Part shown: positions 8,879 through 18,195 of the stretch, one piece after another | Position numbering within the stretch: position 1 is the stretch's first letter | Layout of the letters: every line of letters starts with the position of its first letter | Origin: Roseivivax sp. GX 12232 | GTDB lineage: Bacteria; Pseudomonadota; Alphaproteobacteria; Rhodobacterales; Rhodobacteraceae | Direction of reading: 5' to 3' | DNA: 64,000 nucleotides | NCBI RefSeq assembly: GCF_021272185.1 | Contig: NZ_JAJSEC010000005.1 | Span: 62,001 to 126,000 of the forward strand | Made by a program: the position numbers and the translations under genes | Notes under the pieces: generated by a model | Told to the model about the DNA's origin: nothing | The model's database searches: none | Seen by the model: only the letters and a program-made list of their open reading frames with translations

Positions 8879-9230
8879 CGGACGGCCTTTCGGATCATGT
8901 CAGTGACCCGGTTCGGTAGCGCCGCCCGCCCGGCGATGCAAGCCCGGCGGGAGGAGGCGCGGCGCTGGTGGGCGGGGTGTGGTGCCGCTGGTCGGCTGGG
9001 GTGGCGTGGTGCCTTTGGCCGGGATGGTGGCGGTGGCGTGACGCCCTTGGCCGATCCCCGGCGGCCTGCGGCAGCGGGAACCGCGTCGGGCGTTCCGGCC
9101 CCCTTTCCGATGTGGAGAGCGAAGCTGGGACGCCGGGCCAGCCCTCGGAGGATCCCTAGACCCGTGCTCACCCGTAGGAGCGCCGCCGGCCCCGCACTCG
9201 GGCCGTCGGCCCGCTCCCAAAACCCCGCGC
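8879..9230. other. intergenic region with a long hairpin
   Basis: No credible gene is seen between psd and the GST gene. The only clear structure is an imperfect stem at 9177-9217 (GGAGCG-CCGCCGGCCC against GGGCCGTCGGCCCGCTCC). Its arms resemble the right half of the 168-bp elements at 10058 and 31082, so it may be a decayed relative, but the similarity is too short to be sure. The reading frame at 8900-9220 is Gly/Arg/Pro-rich and looks non-coding. Confidence 0.4.
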
Positions 9231-9839
9231 TCAACCCTCGGGCGCGGTGGCCTGCATCGAGGGCCGCGCCGCGAAGCCCTCGAACCAGGCCGCCAGCGCC
9301 GGCCGCCCGGCGCGCCAGTTCCGCGCGTCCTGGCGCAGGTCGAGATAGCCCAGCGCGCAGCCCACCGCGATCTGGCCCGCGTCGAGCGGCCCCGCGAGGT
9401 GGCTCATCCAGCGCCCCTCGAGCGCATCGAGCGCGCGGGTGACCTTGAGCCACTGCGCCTCGACCCAGTCGGTGGAATATTGCGCCTCGGTCCGGTGCCG
9501 GCCCTCGTAGGTCATCAGGAGCGTCGCATCGAGCATGCCGTCGCCGGTGGCCTCGAGGGTCAGCACCTCCCAGATCCGCGCCTCGGGATAGAGCCCCGCC
9601 CCCGCCTTGGCGTCGAGGTAGCGGCAGATCACCCGGCTGTCGTAGAGCGTCGCCCCGTCCTCGCGCACCAGCGCCGGGATCTTGCCGAGCGGCGCCAGCG
9701 CCACGAGGTCGGGATCGGGGTCCATCGGCGAGACCGGCCCCTCCACGGTCTCGACCGCATCGGCCATGCCGGTCTCCTCGAGCACCACCCGCACCTTGCG
9801 GACATACGGCGAGGGGCTGAGCTTGTAGAGCTTCATCAT
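9231..9839 (-). CDS. glutathione S-transferase family protein
   Basis: A 202-residue protein with the two-domain GST layout. The thioredoxin-like N-terminal half starts MKLYKLSPSPYVRKVRVVLEE, with the SPSPY region where the glutathione-activating residue sits, and has PLGKIPALV and the DSRVICRYLD glutathione-binding turn. The helical C-terminal domain follows from about residue 85. The substrate is unknown. GGGAAGG precedes two adjacent ATGs (9839 and 9836). It is a single-gene unit downstream of the first 168-bp inverted-repeat element. Confidence 0.8.
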   Translation of the reverse strand: MMKLYKLSPSPYVRKVRVVLEETGMADAVETVEGPVSPMDPDPDLVALAPLGKIPALVREDGATLYDSRVICRYLDAKAGAGLYPEARIWEVLTLEATGDGMLDATLLMTYEGRHRTEAQYSTDWVEAQWLKVTRALDALEGRWMSHLAGPLDAGQIAVGCALGYLDLRQDARNWRAGRPALAAWFEGFAARPSMQATAPEG

Positions 9840-10240
9840 GGCGGCCTTCCCGGTCAGTTGTCAGTCGCGCCGAGCCTAGCGGCGGGACCGGGGGCTGCAA
9901 GGGGGGATCGGGGGGGGGGAAGGTTGGACGCCGCTGGCAACGGACCGGCGGGCGGTGCACTGCAACGGGGCAACAAGAAAGCCGAGAGGCGCGACCCCAT
10001 CCGCGCGCCGCTCCGTGCAAACAGCTCCACAAACAGCCGCCATCAACAAGCGCCAACAGAGGGCGCGCGCCGGACCGGGGGCCGGCGCTGCTGCCCTCCG
10101 AGCGAGGCGCTTTATCCAGGCAAGGTCAGGGCCAGCGACGATCTAAGCACGCCGCCCCAAGGAGCGCCGGCCCAAGGGGCCGGTCCGGCGCGCGCCCGGC
10201 ACCTTCGGTGCTATTCGGGCGCAAGAGGGCGCCACCCCCC
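9840..10240. other. intergenic region between GST and xerC
   Basis: About 400 bases without a gene. The right-hand part is the first copy of a 168-bp inverted-repeat element (10058-10225). The left part contains an uninterrupted tract of ten Gs near 9910. The GST promoter should lie here but was not resolved. Confidence 0.5.
10058..10225. repeat. 168-bp inverted-repeat element, copy A
   Basis: This copy aligns without gaps to 31082-31249. The left arm (10061-10089, starting GGGCGCGCGCCGGACC) is complementary to the right arm (10163-10197), apart from a small insertion in the right arm. The arms flank a 73-base loop containing GAGGCGCTT and GCAAGGTCAGGGC. A second small hairpin (GCACC-TTC-GGTGC) closes the right end. 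It lies 15 bases past the xerC stop. It could be a MITE-like element or a structured RNA. No open reading frame is shared between the copies. Confidence 0.8.
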
Positions 10241-11170
10241 CTACCCCTTCGCCTTCGGATGCGCGGCGGCATAGACCTTCATCAGGTGCACCTCGTCGAC
10301 CGAGGTATAGGCCTGGGTCGTCGAGAGCGAGGCATGGCCCAGCAGTTCCTGGATCGCCCGCAGGTCCCCCCCGGCGGCCAGGAGATGCGTCGCGAAACTG
10401 TGGCGCATGGCGTGCGGCGTGGCGGAGGCGGGCAGGCCGAGCTGCATCCGGGAGGCCTCGGTCACCTGCTGGACGACGCGCGGGCTGAGCGGCCCGCCGC
10501 GGGCACCGCGGAAGACGGCTTCGCCGGCGCCGATCTCGAACGGACAGAGCTCTACATACCGTGCGACGGCACTCCGGGCGACGGGCAGGACGGGCACCAC
10601 CCGCTCCTTGCCGCCCTTGCCGGTGATCCGCAGCCCCTCGCCCAGGGGCACATCGCGGCCCGTGAGCCCCAGCGCCTCGGAGATCCGCAGCCCCGAGCCG
10701 TAGAGCAGCGTCACCACCGCCACGTCGCGCGCGCCGATCCAGTCGGCCCGGCCCTGTTCGCCGACCTGCGCAAGCATCGCCCGCGCCGCCGGCGCATCCA
10801 GCGGACGCGGCAGCTTCTTCTGGAACTTCGGCGCCCGCGCGGAAAGCACCGCCGTCGGCTCGAAGCCCTCGCGCTCGGCAAGCCAGCGGTAGAAGGACTT
10901 CACCGCTGAGAGCTTGCGCGCCATGGAGCGCGCCCCCGCCCCGCCCTCGCGCAGATGCGCCATCCAGGCGCGCATCTCGCTGACCGTGATCTCGGAGAGC
11001 GCCCCCAGGCCCTGCGGGCCGCCGCGATGCGCGGTCATGAAGGCGATGAAATCCACCACGTCGGCGCGATAGGCGGTCTGGGTATGCGCCGCCTGGCCCT
11101 TGAGGGCCCGGGCGGTCTCGAGCCAGGTCTGAAGCGCCTCGCGCGCCTGCGCCGAAAGCGCGAGGCTCAC
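10241..11170 (-). CDS. xerC: tyrosine recombinase XerC
   Basis: A 309-residue site-specific recombinase that resolves chromosome dimers at dif together with XerD. The N-terminal core-binding domain is at residues 1-100. The catalytic set is complete: Arg in SGLRISEAL, Lys in GKGGKERVVP, HxxR in HAMRHSFATH, His in LLGHASLSTTQ, and the Tyr nucleophile in AYTSVDEVHL. It starts with GTG, which overlaps the DUF484 stop (GTGA). This pairing with DUF484 is common in proteobacteria. Confidence 0.92.
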   Translation of the reverse strand: MSLALSAQAREALQTWLETARALKGQAAHTQTAYRADVVDFIAFMTAHRGGPQGLGALSEITVSEMRAWMAHLREGGAGARSMARKLSAVKSFYRWLAEREGFEPTAVLSARAPKFQKKLPRPLDAPAARAMLAQVGEQGRADWIGARDVAVVTLLYGSGLRISEALGLTGRDVPLGEGLRITGKGGKERVVPVLPVARSAVARYVELCPFEIGAGEAVFRGARGGPLSPRVVQQVTEASRMQLGLPASATPHAMRHSFATHLLAAGGDLRAIQELLGHASLSTTQAYTSVDEVHLMKVYAAAHPKAKG

Positions 11171-11877
11171 TGCAGCCAGCGCCGCATCGACCTCTCGAAG
11201 ACCCCGGCGAAGAAGGCCAGGAGGTCGGTGCCGTGCTGCGGCGTGAACTGATGCGGATCCTCGGCGCCCATGATCAAGAGGCCCGGCAGGCGGCCCTCGC
11301 CGAAGTCGAGCTTCAGGCAGGCCTCGGAGCGGATCCAGTCGGAGAGCTCGCCGTAGAGGTCCGGGGCGCCGGCCTCGAGCTGGCGCAGGGTGACCTGGCG
11401 GATCGGCGCGCCGCGGCCCTCGCCGATATAGGCGTCGATGAAGCCCGGCCGCGCCACGGTCAACACGCCGCCGAGCCGCGCGATGGCCGGGTCGTCGTCG
11501 ACCGGCTCGGGGCTTTCCAGCACCAGCTTCATGCAGTCGACGCGCAGGATGTCCGCCACCTCGCCGCCGAGATCGCGCAGGAAGGGCTCGAAATCGGTGG
11601 GATCCAGAAGCCGCAGGATCGCCCGGTGGATCTGGTTGGTGCCGGCGAGGTTCTCGTAGGCCGCGGCGATGACCGACCGATGGGTCTCCTCGAGCCGGTC
11701 GAGGCGCGCCTCGAGCCGCTCCATGGCGATGCCGCGCAGGTCGACGATGTTCGACCCCATGGCGCGCTCGTTGGCGGAGACCAGCGCGCGCATCAAATCC
11801 TGGTCTTCCAGAAGGAGGTCGGGACGCTCCAGCAGGGTGCTGCGGAGCGTCGGGTCGATCTTGGCCTGGCTCGTCAT
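11167..11877 (-). CDS. DUF484 family protein
   Basis: A 236-residue cytoplasmic protein of the DUF484 family, predicted GAF-like. The N-terminal helical part (LLERPDLLLEDQDLMRALV) leads into a coiled coil (about 45-75, MERLEARLDRLEETHRSV), then the GAF-like domain. The function is unknown, but the gene is regularly found next to xerC and overlaps it here. AGAGGCG precedes the ATG. A role connected with recombinase or cell-cycle control is inferred only from position. Confidence 0.85.
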   Translation of the reverse strand: MTSQAKIDPTLRSTLLERPDLLLEDQDLMRALVSANERAMGSNIVDLRGIAMERLEARLDRLEETHRSVIAAAYENLAGTNQIHRAILRLLDPTDFEPFLRDLGGEVADILRVDCMKLVLESPEPVDDDPAIARLGGVLTVARPGFIDAYIGEGRGAPIRQVTLRQLEAGAPDLYGELSDWIRSEACLKLDFGEGRLPGLLIMGAEDPHQFTPQHGTDLLAFFAGVFERSMRRWLQ

Positions 11878-12003
11878 ATCGCCTCTGTGATGTTGCGGTT
11901 CCTTGTGGCCGGAACCTGGGCAATCTTTTCCTCCGAAGGGGTCATTTCTGTCAACGCGGGATCGCCCGCTCGGGGCAGCTTTCGGCGGGGCGGGACTTTG
12001 AGG

Positions 12004-12711
12004 TCACGCCCCCCGGGGACCGAGGTAGGCGCTGAGGCTCTGAGGCGGATCGGCGAAAAGCGCGCCGGTCTCGCGCGGCGGGAAGGCCTGGCCCTCGGCC
12101 ACGAGGATCGTCGCCTCGGCGAAGCGGCGGGCGTCCTCGGGGGCGTGGCTCACCAAGAGCGTCAGCGCCGCGAGCCGGGCCGCGACCGCGCCCACCCGGT
12201 CGAGCATCTCTGCCTTGAGCGCCGGACCGAGCGCCGCGAAAGGCTCGTCGAGAAGCAGGATCGGCCGGGCCTGCAGGAGCACCCGCGCCAGCGCCGCGCG
12301 CCCCGCCTGCCCGCCCGAGAGCTCTCCGGGCCGGCGGGCGGCGAAGCCCGCGAGGCCGACCTCGCGCAGCGCCTCGGCGACGCGGTCGCGCGCCTCGGAC
12401 GAGAGCCGCCCGCCGCCCGGCGCCAGGGCCAGCCCGAGGTTCCGCTCAAGGCTGAGATGCGGGAAGAGGTTCTGATCCTGAAAGAGCGTCGCCACCGGCC
12501 GCCGCGCCGGCGGGGCCTCGGTGATGTCGCCGCCCTGCCAGAGGATGCGGCCCGCCTGGGGCGCCCGGAACCCCGCGATCAGATCGAGCAGCGTGGACTT
12601 GCCCGCGCCCGAGGGCCCAATGACCGCGACCCGCGCGCCGGGCTCGAGGCTGAGCGAGGCCCGCAGGCGGTAGCCGCCCTCGCGGTAATCGAGATCCCGC
12701 AGCTCAAGCAT
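12004..12711 (-). CDS. thiQ: thiamine ABC transporter ATP-binding protein
   Basis: A 235-residue ATPase, about the size of E. coli ThiQ. Walker A is GPSGAGKS (about 31-38), the Q-loop is in LFQDQNLF, the signature is LSGGQAGRAALAR, Walker B is ILLLDEPF, and the switch His is in VSHAPED. It energises import of thiamine or thiamine phosphates through ThiP. Its ATG overlaps the thiP stop by eight bases. The assignment to thiamine rests on the operon and the upstream TPP riboswitch. Confidence 0.92.
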   Translation of the reverse strand: MLELRDLDYREGGYRLRASLSLEPGARVAVIGPSGAGKSTLLDLIAGFRAPQAGRILWQGGDITEAPPARRPVATLFQDQNLFPHLSLERNLGLALAPGGGRLSSEARDRVAEALREVGLAGFAARRPGELSGGQAGRAALARVLLQARPILLLDEPFAALGPALKAEMLDRVGAVAARLAALTLLVSHAPEDARRFAEATILVAEGQAFPPRETGALFADPPQSLSAYLGPRGA

Positions 12712-14215
12712 AGACGCGCCCTCCTCGGTCGAAGAGCCAGAAGATGGCGAGGCTCGCGCCCAGCAGCAAGAGCGCCGCGCCCTGGGCGGCCTGCATCTGG
12801 TAGCTGCCCATGAGCCGGTAGACATGCAGGGGCAGCGTCGCCCGCTCGGGGTCGGCGAAAAGCGCGATCACCCCGAGATCCCCCATGGAGAGCGCCGCGC
12901 TGAGACCCGCGGCGAAGCCCAGGGGCCGGCGCAGGCGCGGCAGGAAGACCCAGCGCAGCCAGGCCCAGGGCGTCAGCCCCAGCGCGGCGGAGAGCCGGCC
13001 GAAATCGGCGCGGATGGCCTCGGCCTCGGGGCGCAGGATGCGCAGCGCGAAGGGCAGGCTGACCAGCGCGTTGATCAGCGCGGTGACCGGCAGCGCCAGG
13101 GTGAAGGGGTTCACGACGGGCCGCAGCAGCAGGAAAAGCCCGGTGCCCAGAACCAGGGGCGAGATGGCGATGCCCAGAAGGCCCAGCGCCTCGCCGCGCC
13201 GGGTGGCGAGCGGCAGCGCCCAGGCCAGGCACAGCGCGGTCGAGGCCAGCGCGACGCTCAGCGAATGGCCGGCGGCGACCCAGGTCTCGGGACCGAGAAG
13301 CGCCAGCCCCGGCAGCCCGCGCAGCGCCACCAGCGACAGCGGCGTCAGCAGGAACAGCGCCACCACGCCGATCGCCAGCGCGTCGAGCGCGCGCTGCCCC
13401 CGGCCCTGCCCGTCCCAGCGCGGCACCACCCGGTCGAGCCCCGCGCCGAAGCCCGTCCCGCCCGAGAGCTTCAGCGCCACGAGCCCCGCGGCCGTCGCCA
13501 GCGCCAGCTGCAGCAGCGAGAGCGCCGCCGCCCGGCCCAGGTCGAAGTCGAAGCGCATGGCCTGGTAGATCGCCAGCTCCACGGTCGTGGCGCGCGGCCC
13601 GCCGCCGAGCGTCAGCGCCACCGCGAAGGAGGACAGGCAGATCACGAAGATCACCGCGAAGGCGCCGGGCAGGATGCGCGCCAGCATCGGCGCCTCGATG
13701 GTGCGGAAGACCGCCCAGGGCGTCAGCCCCAGCGCCGCGGCCAGGCGCAGGCGCTCGGCCGGCACCGCGAGCCAGCCCTGCAGCAGGAGCCTCGTGGCCA
13801 GCGGCAGGTTGAAGAAGACATGCGCCAGCACCACCCCGTGCAGCCCGTAGATCGTGACCTCCGGCAGGCCCAGCGCGGCGAGCCCGCGGTTGACCAGCCC
13901 GTTGGCCCCGAAGGTCGCGATTAGACCCAGGACCGCCACGATCACCGGCAGGATGAAGGGCGCGCCCAGAAGCGCCACCAGGAGCCCGCGCCCGGCAAAG
14001 CGCCGCCGCGCCAGCGCGCGCGCCACCGGCACCGCCGCCAGGACCGAGAACAGGCCCGACAGGAACGCCTGCAGGAGCGTGAAGCGCAGCGCCTGGCCGT
14101 CGCCGGGCGCGAAGCCGGAAAAGCCCCCCGCCCGCAGGGTCACCGCGCCGATGGGCACCAGCGTGAGCGCCAGCACCAGCGCGGCGGCGATCAGCGCGAG
14201 AGACCGGCGCGCCAT
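12704..14215 (-). CDS. thiP: thiamine ABC transporter permease
   Basis: A 503-residue inner-membrane protein made of two homologous permease halves of about six helices each, as in ThiP and other iron/thiamine-type permeases. Each half has an EAA loop: AAALGLTPWAVFRTIEAPML in the first and SAALGLTPWAWLRWVFLPRL in the second, which are strikingly alike and contact ThiQ. It starts 25 bases inside the end of thiB and overlaps thiQ by eight bases. Confidence 0.92.
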   Translation of the reverse strand: MARRSLALIAAALVLALTLVPIGAVTLRAGGFSGFAPGDGQALRFTLLQAFLSGLFSVLAAVPVARALARRRFAGRGLLVALLGAPFILPVIVAVLGLIATFGANGLVNRGLAALGLPEVTIYGLHGVVLAHVFFNLPLATRLLLQGWLAVPAERLRLAAALGLTPWAVFRTIEAPMLARILPGAFAVIFVICLSSFAVALTLGGGPRATTVELAIYQAMRFDFDLGRAAALSLLQLALATAAGLVALKLSGGTGFGAGLDRVVPRWDGQGRGQRALDALAIGVVALFLLTPLSLVALRGLPGLALLGPETWVAAGHSLSVALASTALCLAWALPLATRRGEALGLLGIAISPLVLGTGLFLLLRPVVNPFTLALPVTALINALVSLPFALRILRPEAEAIRADFGRLSAALGLTPWAWLRWVFLPRLRRPLGFAAGLSAALSMGDLGVIALFADPERATLPLHVYRLMGSYQMQAAQGAALLLLGASLAIFWLFDRGGRVYA

Positions 14216-15174
14216 GCCTCGACCGCGTCATCCTTGAGCGCGGCGGCCTCGTCCTCGGAGTAGAACAGCACCGTCTCGGGCAGCTCCAGCGCCTGGAAAC
14301 CCTCGGGCCATCCCTGGCGCTCGAGCGCGGCGGGGATCGACCAGTTGCCGGTGGCGATCATCTCCTGGAAGTCCTCGGAGAGGGTGAATTCCAGGAAGTC
14401 CCGCGCCAGTTCGGGCTCCTCGGTGACCGAGGTGACGGCCGAGAGCTCGACCATGAAGTAATGGCCCTCGGGGAAGATCGCCGCGGCGACGCTGTCGTCC
14501 TCTTCGGCGATCATGTGGTAGGCCGGCGAGGTGGTGTAGGAGAGCACCATGTCGGCCTCTCCGTCGGTGAAGAGCCCGTAGCTTTCCGACCAGCCCTTGG
14601 TCACGGTCAGCACGCTGTCCGAGAGCCGCGCCCAGGCCTCTTCGGCCTCATCGCCGTAGACCGACTGCACCCAGAGCGCCATTGCCAGCCCCGAGATCGA
14701 GGAGCGCGGGTCCTGGATCACCAGCGACAGATCCTCATCGGCGTCGAGCAGCGCCTCGAAGCTCTCGGGCGGGCTCTCGAGCCGGTCGCGGTCGTAGACG
14801 AAGGCGGTGTGGCTGTAGTTGAAGGGCAGGAAGGTGTCGTCCTGCCAGTCGATCGGCAGGGTCAGCGCCGAGAGGTCCTGCCCATGCGGCGCGAAGAGCC
14901 CCGAGGCCCGCGCCCGCTGGGTCACATCGGTGTTGAGCCCGAAGACCACATCGGCATCGGTGGCCTCGCCTTCGAGCAGGAGCCGGGGCAGAAGCTCGCC
15001 GGGCTTGAACTGCAAATCGCAGCCGCAGCGCGCCTCGAACATCTCCTCGATGGCGGGTCCGGGGCCCCATTCGGAGACCACGTAGTCGCCCGCGTAGACG
15101 GTGAGCACCTTCTCCTGGGCGAGCGCCGCGCCCGCGGAAAGGGTGACCGCTGCAAAAGTCGTGAGGGCTTTCAT
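14191..15174 (-). CDS. thiB: thiamine ABC transporter substrate-binding protein
   Basis: A 327-residue periplasmic protein, the same length as E. coli ThiB. The signal peptide MKALTTFAAVTLSAGAALA is followed by the mature start QEKVLTVYAGDYVVSEWGPG. DVVFGLNTDV and SYTTSPAYHM fit ThiB, which binds thiamine, thiamine phosphate and TPP. The ATG at 15174 is preceded by GGAAGGA. An in-frame start at 15231 would spoil the signal peptide. It is the first gene of thiBPQ, directly under the TPP riboswitch. Confidence 0.93.
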   Translation of the reverse strand: MKALTTFAAVTLSAGAALAQEKVLTVYAGDYVVSEWGPGPAIEEMFEARCGCDLQFKPGELLPRLLLEGEATDADVVFGLNTDVTQRARASGLFAPHGQDLSALTLPIDWQDDTFLPFNYSHTAFVYDRDRLESPPESFEALLDADEDLSLVIQDPRSSISGLAMALWVQSVYGDEAEEAWARLSDSVLTVTKGWSESYGLFTDGEADMVLSYTTSPAYHMIAEEDDSVAAAIFPEGHYFMVELSAVTSVTEEPELARDFLEFTLSEDFQEMIATGNWSIPAALERQGWPEGFQALELPETVLFYSEDEAAALKDDAVEAWRAGLSR

Positions 15175-15235
15175 CTTGCCGTCCTTCCATTTGCGGCGGA
15201 TGGGCAAGATCGGGGGCCTTGGGCCCGGCAAACCT

Positions 15236-15315
15236 TCCCTCCGCCGGTGTTAACCGGGTCAGGTTCAACGGGTTCGCGCGTGGCGCATCTCAGCCCGTCC
15301 GGGCACCCCGAGGTA
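15236..15315 (-). promoter_or_regulatory. TPP riboswitch (thi box) upstream of thiBPQ
   Basis: On the minus strand the leader reads CGGGGTGCCCGGACGGGCTGAGATG..., then AACCCGTTGAACCTGACC and CGGTTAACACCGGCGGAGGGA. GCTGAGA and the GAACCTGA-type core are the conserved parts of the THI element that bind the pyrimidine and pyrophosphate ends of thiamine pyrophosphate. High TPP should lower thiB expression. The 3' end lies about 60 bases before the thiB ATG, so either termination or translation control is possible. No clear terminator is visible. Confidence 0.95.
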
Positions 15316-15418
15316 CCCCTTGAGGTAACGCCGTGCCCCCGGGCTGACAAGGCGAAACGGCTTGTTGGGGGCGCGGGGCTTGAGTAGGACGGAGACGCGT
15401 CTGACGAGGATCCGCCCC

Positions 15419-16519
15419 ATGAGCTTCAACACTTTCGGTCACCTTTTCCGCGTCACCACCTGGGGCGAAAGCCACGGGCCCGCGCTCGGCTGCACGGTGG
15501 ACGGCTGCCCGCCGGGGGTGGCGATCGACGAGGCGGCGATCCAGCACTGGCTCGACCGGCGCAAGCCCGGCACCAGCCGCTACACCACCCAGCGCCGCGA
15601 GGCCGACGCGGTGCGCATCCTCTCGGGCGTCTTCGAGGGCCGCACCACCGGCACGCCGGTGCAGCTGATGATCGAGAACACCGACCAGCGCTCCAAGGAC
15701 TACGGCGAGATCGCCGAGACCTTCCGCCCGGGCCATGCCGATATCACCTACTGGCAGAAATACGGCATCCGCGACCCGCGCGGCGGCGGGCGCTCCTCGG
15801 CGCGCGAGACCGCCGCCCGGGTGGCCGCCGGCGGGCTCGCCCGCGCCGCTCTCGCCGAGCTCGCGCCGGACATCCGCATCCGCGGCTACATGGTGCAGAT
15901 GGGCCCGCATGGCATCGAGGGTGCGCGCGACATGGACGAGATCGAGAACAACCCCTTCTGGGTGCCCTCGGCGCAGACCGCCGAGAGCTGGGGCGCCTAC
16001 CTCGACGAGCTGCGCAAGTCCGGCAATTCCTGCGGCGCGATGATCGAGGTCGCCGCCAGCGGCGTGCCCGCGGGCCTCGGCGCGCCGGTCTACGCGAAAC
16101 TCGACACCGAGATCGCCGCCGCGCTCATGTCGATCAACGCGGTCAAGGGCGTGGAGATCGGCGAGGGCATGGGCGCCGCGGCGCTGACCGGCGAGGCCAA
16201 TGCCGACGAGATCTTCCTCGGCAACGACGGCGCGCCGGTCTATTCCTCGAACCACGCCGGCGGGATCCTCGGCGGCATCTCCACCGGCCAGGAGATCACC
16301 GCGCGCTTCGCGGTGAAGCCGACCTCCTCGATCCTGAAGCCGCGCGCCTCGATCACCAAGTCGGGCCAGCCGACCGAGGTGATCACCAAGGGCCGCCACG
16401 ACCCCTGCGTCGGCATCCGCGCGGTGCCGGTGGGCGAGGCCATGCTGGCCTGCGTGCTGCTCGACCACATCCTGCTCGACCGCGCCCAGACCGGCGGCGC
16501 GCGCGGGGCGATCGGCTGA
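15419..16519 (+). CDS. aroC: chorismate synthase
   Basis: A 366-residue enzyme that makes chorismate from 5-enolpyruvylshikimate 3-phosphate using reduced FMN, the last step of the shikimate pathway. The start [20 protein letters not shown] has the first family signature. Further signatures are [20 protein letters not shown] and [17 protein letters not shown]. It starts with ATG after GAGGA. It is divergent from thiBPQ and has no operon partners here. Confidence 0.96.
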   Translation: MSFNTFGHLFRVTTWGESHGPALGCTVDGCPPGVAIDEAAIQHWLDRRKPGTSRYTTQRREADAVRILSGVFEGRTTGTPVQLMIENTDQRSKDYGEIAETFRPGHADITYWQKYGIRDPRGGGRSSARETAARVAAGGLARAALAELAPDIRIRGYMVQMGPHGIEGARDMDEIENNPFWVPSAQTAESWGAYLDELRKSGNSCGAMIEVAASGVPAGLGAPVYAKLDTEIAAALMSINAVKGVEIGEGMGAAALTGEANADEIFLGNDGAPVYSSNHAGGILGGISTGQEITARFAVKPTSSILKPRASITKSGQPTEVITKGRHDPCVGIRAVPVGEAMLACVLLDHILLDRAQTGGARGAIG

Positions 16520-16903
16520 GGGTGTTCCCTGCGGCACGGGGGCGTTCGGGGAAAAACGACGCGTTTTTCGGGGCTTGGTTGTGGGGTTTGGGCGTTTGCC
16601 CGGGGTGTCGGGCTGAGCCGATCGGTTGCATTGGGGGGGCTCCGCCCCCCGCCGGGCCTGCGGCCCGACTCCCCCCGAGGTATTTTTGCCAAGCTGAAGG
16701 GCTGGGCGGGGCGCCTGATTGGGGCGTGGTGCGTCGGGTGTGGGCGCTGGCTGTGGTTCCGGGGTTTGGGACCTGGGAGGGGGCCGGGCCGGTGGGCTTT
16801 TCTTGGGGATCGATGCGAAGTCGCCCTTGGGGGGGATTGCGCGCGGTTTGCGTGGGGGGCCGGAGCGCGCCGGGGGATGGCCCGGGGAGCGCCCCGGCTT
16901 CGG
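16520..16903. other. intergenic region between aroC and ureG, with repeat
   Basis: Convergent gap of about 385 bases without a gene. It contains a third relative of the 3.4-3.6 kb repeat family at 16633-16710: a GGGGGGC-TCC-GCCCCCC hairpin followed by CCCCCCGAGGTATTTTTGCC. The rest is G-rich and looks non-coding. Confidence 0.5.
16633..16710. repeat. intergenic repeat, GAGGTATTTTTGCCAAG type
   Basis: Opposite in orientation to the copies at 3366 and 3536. It has the same layout: a G/C hairpin with a small loop, then CCCCGAGGTATTTTTGCCAAGCTGAAG. Copies of this kind are common between genes in Rhodobacterales. The stem followed by a T-run may act as a terminator for aroC. Confidence 0.6.
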
Positions 16904-17548
16904 TCAGGCGGGCGCTTCGGCGGGGGCGCGGGCGACGGGCAGGCCGCCGATCTCGGTCAGGGCGCGGGCGACCTCCTCCACGCCTTCGGCGCGGCGCATC
17001 GCGGTGAAGAAGAACGGCCGCCCGGCGCGCATCCGCGTCGCGTCGCGCTCCATCACCTCGAGCGAGGCGCCGACATGCGGGGCGAGGTCGGTCTTGTTGA
17101 TCACCAGGATGTCCGAGCGGCAGATCGCCGGGCCGCCCTTGCGCGGGATCTCCTCACCCGCGGCCACGTCGATCACGTAGATCGTCACATCGGCGAGCTC
17201 GGGCGAGAAGGTGGCCGAGAGGTTGTCGCCGCCGGATTCGATCAGCACCAGCTCGAGGTCGGGGAAGCTCGCCGTCAGCTCGGCGATGGCGGCGAGATTG
17301 ATCGAGGCATCCTCGCGGATCGCGGTATGCGGACAGCCGCCGGTCTCCACCCCGCGGATCCGGTCGAGCGGCAGCACCTGGCGGCGCATCAGCTCTTCGG
17401 CGTCCTCCTGGGTGTAGATGTCATTGGTCACCACCGCCATCGAGAGGCGCGGGGCGAAATGCGCGCAGAGCGCGGCGGTCAGCGTGGTCTTGCCGGCGCC
17501 GACCGGGCCGCCGATGCCGACGCGCAGGGGGCCATTGGGAGAGGTCAT
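16904..17548 (-). CDS. ureG: urease accessory GTPase UreG
   Basis: A 214-residue SIMIBI-class GTPase that drives nickel delivery into apo-urease with UreD, UreE and UreF. The P-loop is GGPVGAGKT (about 13-21). [15 protein letters not shown] contains the family Cys-Pro-His nickel site. [17 protein letters not shown] and [10 protein letters not shown] (base recognition) follow. AAAGGA precedes the ATG. It is the last gene of the operon, 14 bases after ureF. The Ala/Pro C-terminus is not conserved. Confidence 0.96.
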   Translation of the reverse strand: MTSPNGPLRVGIGGPVGAGKTTLTAALCAHFAPRLSMAVVTNDIYTQEDAEELMRRQVLPLDRIRGVETGGCPHTAIREDASINLAAIAELTASFPDLELVLIESGGDNLSATFSPELADVTIYVIDVAAGEEIPRKGGPAICRSDILVINKTDLAPHVGASLEVMERDATRMRAGRPFFFTAMRRAEGVEEVARALTEIGGLPVARAPAEAPA

Positions 17549-17562
17549 GAGCGGTCCTTTCG

Positions 17563-18195
17563 TCAGGAGCGGAAAAGCTTGGTCTCGAGCGCCTCGTGGC
17601 GCATGGCGGCGATGTCGAGCGCGGGCGCGAAGCCGCCGATCTCGTCGAGCGTGGCGGACAGGGCGGCCCGCGCGGTGGCGGCGATCCGGGGCGTGGCGCC
17701 CGCGATGGCGGCCTGGCCTTCGCCCTGGCCCAGCGGCACGAGCCGCATGGCGGCGCCGGCATAGGTCTGGACCGCGGCCATGAGGCAGGCTTCGAGCGCC
17801 GCGCCGGGATCGAGCCGCAGGAGATGCACCGCCCGGCCCGCGGCCACCGGATAGGCCATGTCCGGCAGGTCGAGCCCCCAGACCCGCCGCGCGGTCGCGG
17901 CGAAGGCGGCACCGGTCAGCGCGGTCTCGCGGCGGCGGTGGGCGGCACCCGAGAGCGCGGCGGCCAGCTCGGCCAGCGGCGCCGGATCCGCGCCCGCGGC
18001 GGCCTGGGCAAAAAGCACCGCGTCGCTCCAGCCCGCGCCGTGGCTCAGCCAGTCGGCCAGCCAGGCCTCGAGCTCCGCGCCCGAGGTCAGCCGGGCCTCG
18101 GCGACCAGGGTCTCGAGCCCGTGGGAATAGGCGAAGCCGCCGGTCGGGAAGGCGGGCGAGAAGAGCTGGTGCAGGACCAGCCCGGCCTCAGGCAT
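17563..18195 (-). CDS. ureF: urease accessory protein UreF
   Basis: A 210-residue all-helical chaperone that bridges the urease-UreD complex and Ure[18 protein letters not shown] near residues 12-28 is the family signature. The ATG at 18195 lies inside the end of ureE (8-base overlap) and gives the standard length. A longer in-frame start would run through the ureE His-rich tail in another frame and is not credible. Confidence 0.94.
   Translation of the reverse strand: MPEAGLVLHQLFSPAFPTGGFAYSHGLETLVAEARLTSGAELEAWLADWLSHGAGWSDAVLFAQAAAGADPAPLAELAAALSGAAHRRRETALTGAAFAATARRVWGLDLPDMAYPVAAGRAVHLLRLDPGAALEACLMAAVQTYAGAAMRLVPLGQGEGQAAIAGATPRIAATARAALSATLDEIGGFAPALDIAAMRHEALETKLFRS

Noticed and set aside
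8900-9220. 106-codon minus-strand frame between psd and GST
   Set aside because: Composition is almost only Gly, Arg, Pro and Ala, as expected from a GC-rich non-coding stretch; no ribosome-binding site or known motif.
9900-9925. G-tract near 9910 as a quadruplex or phase-variable site
   Set aside because: A single run in non-coding DNA with no gene start close enough to be switched; kept only as a note.
10241-11170. Integrase of a mobile element
   Set aside because: Size, full XerC-like motif set and coupling to DUF484 mark it as the housekeeping recombinase; no attachment sites or phage genes adjoin it.
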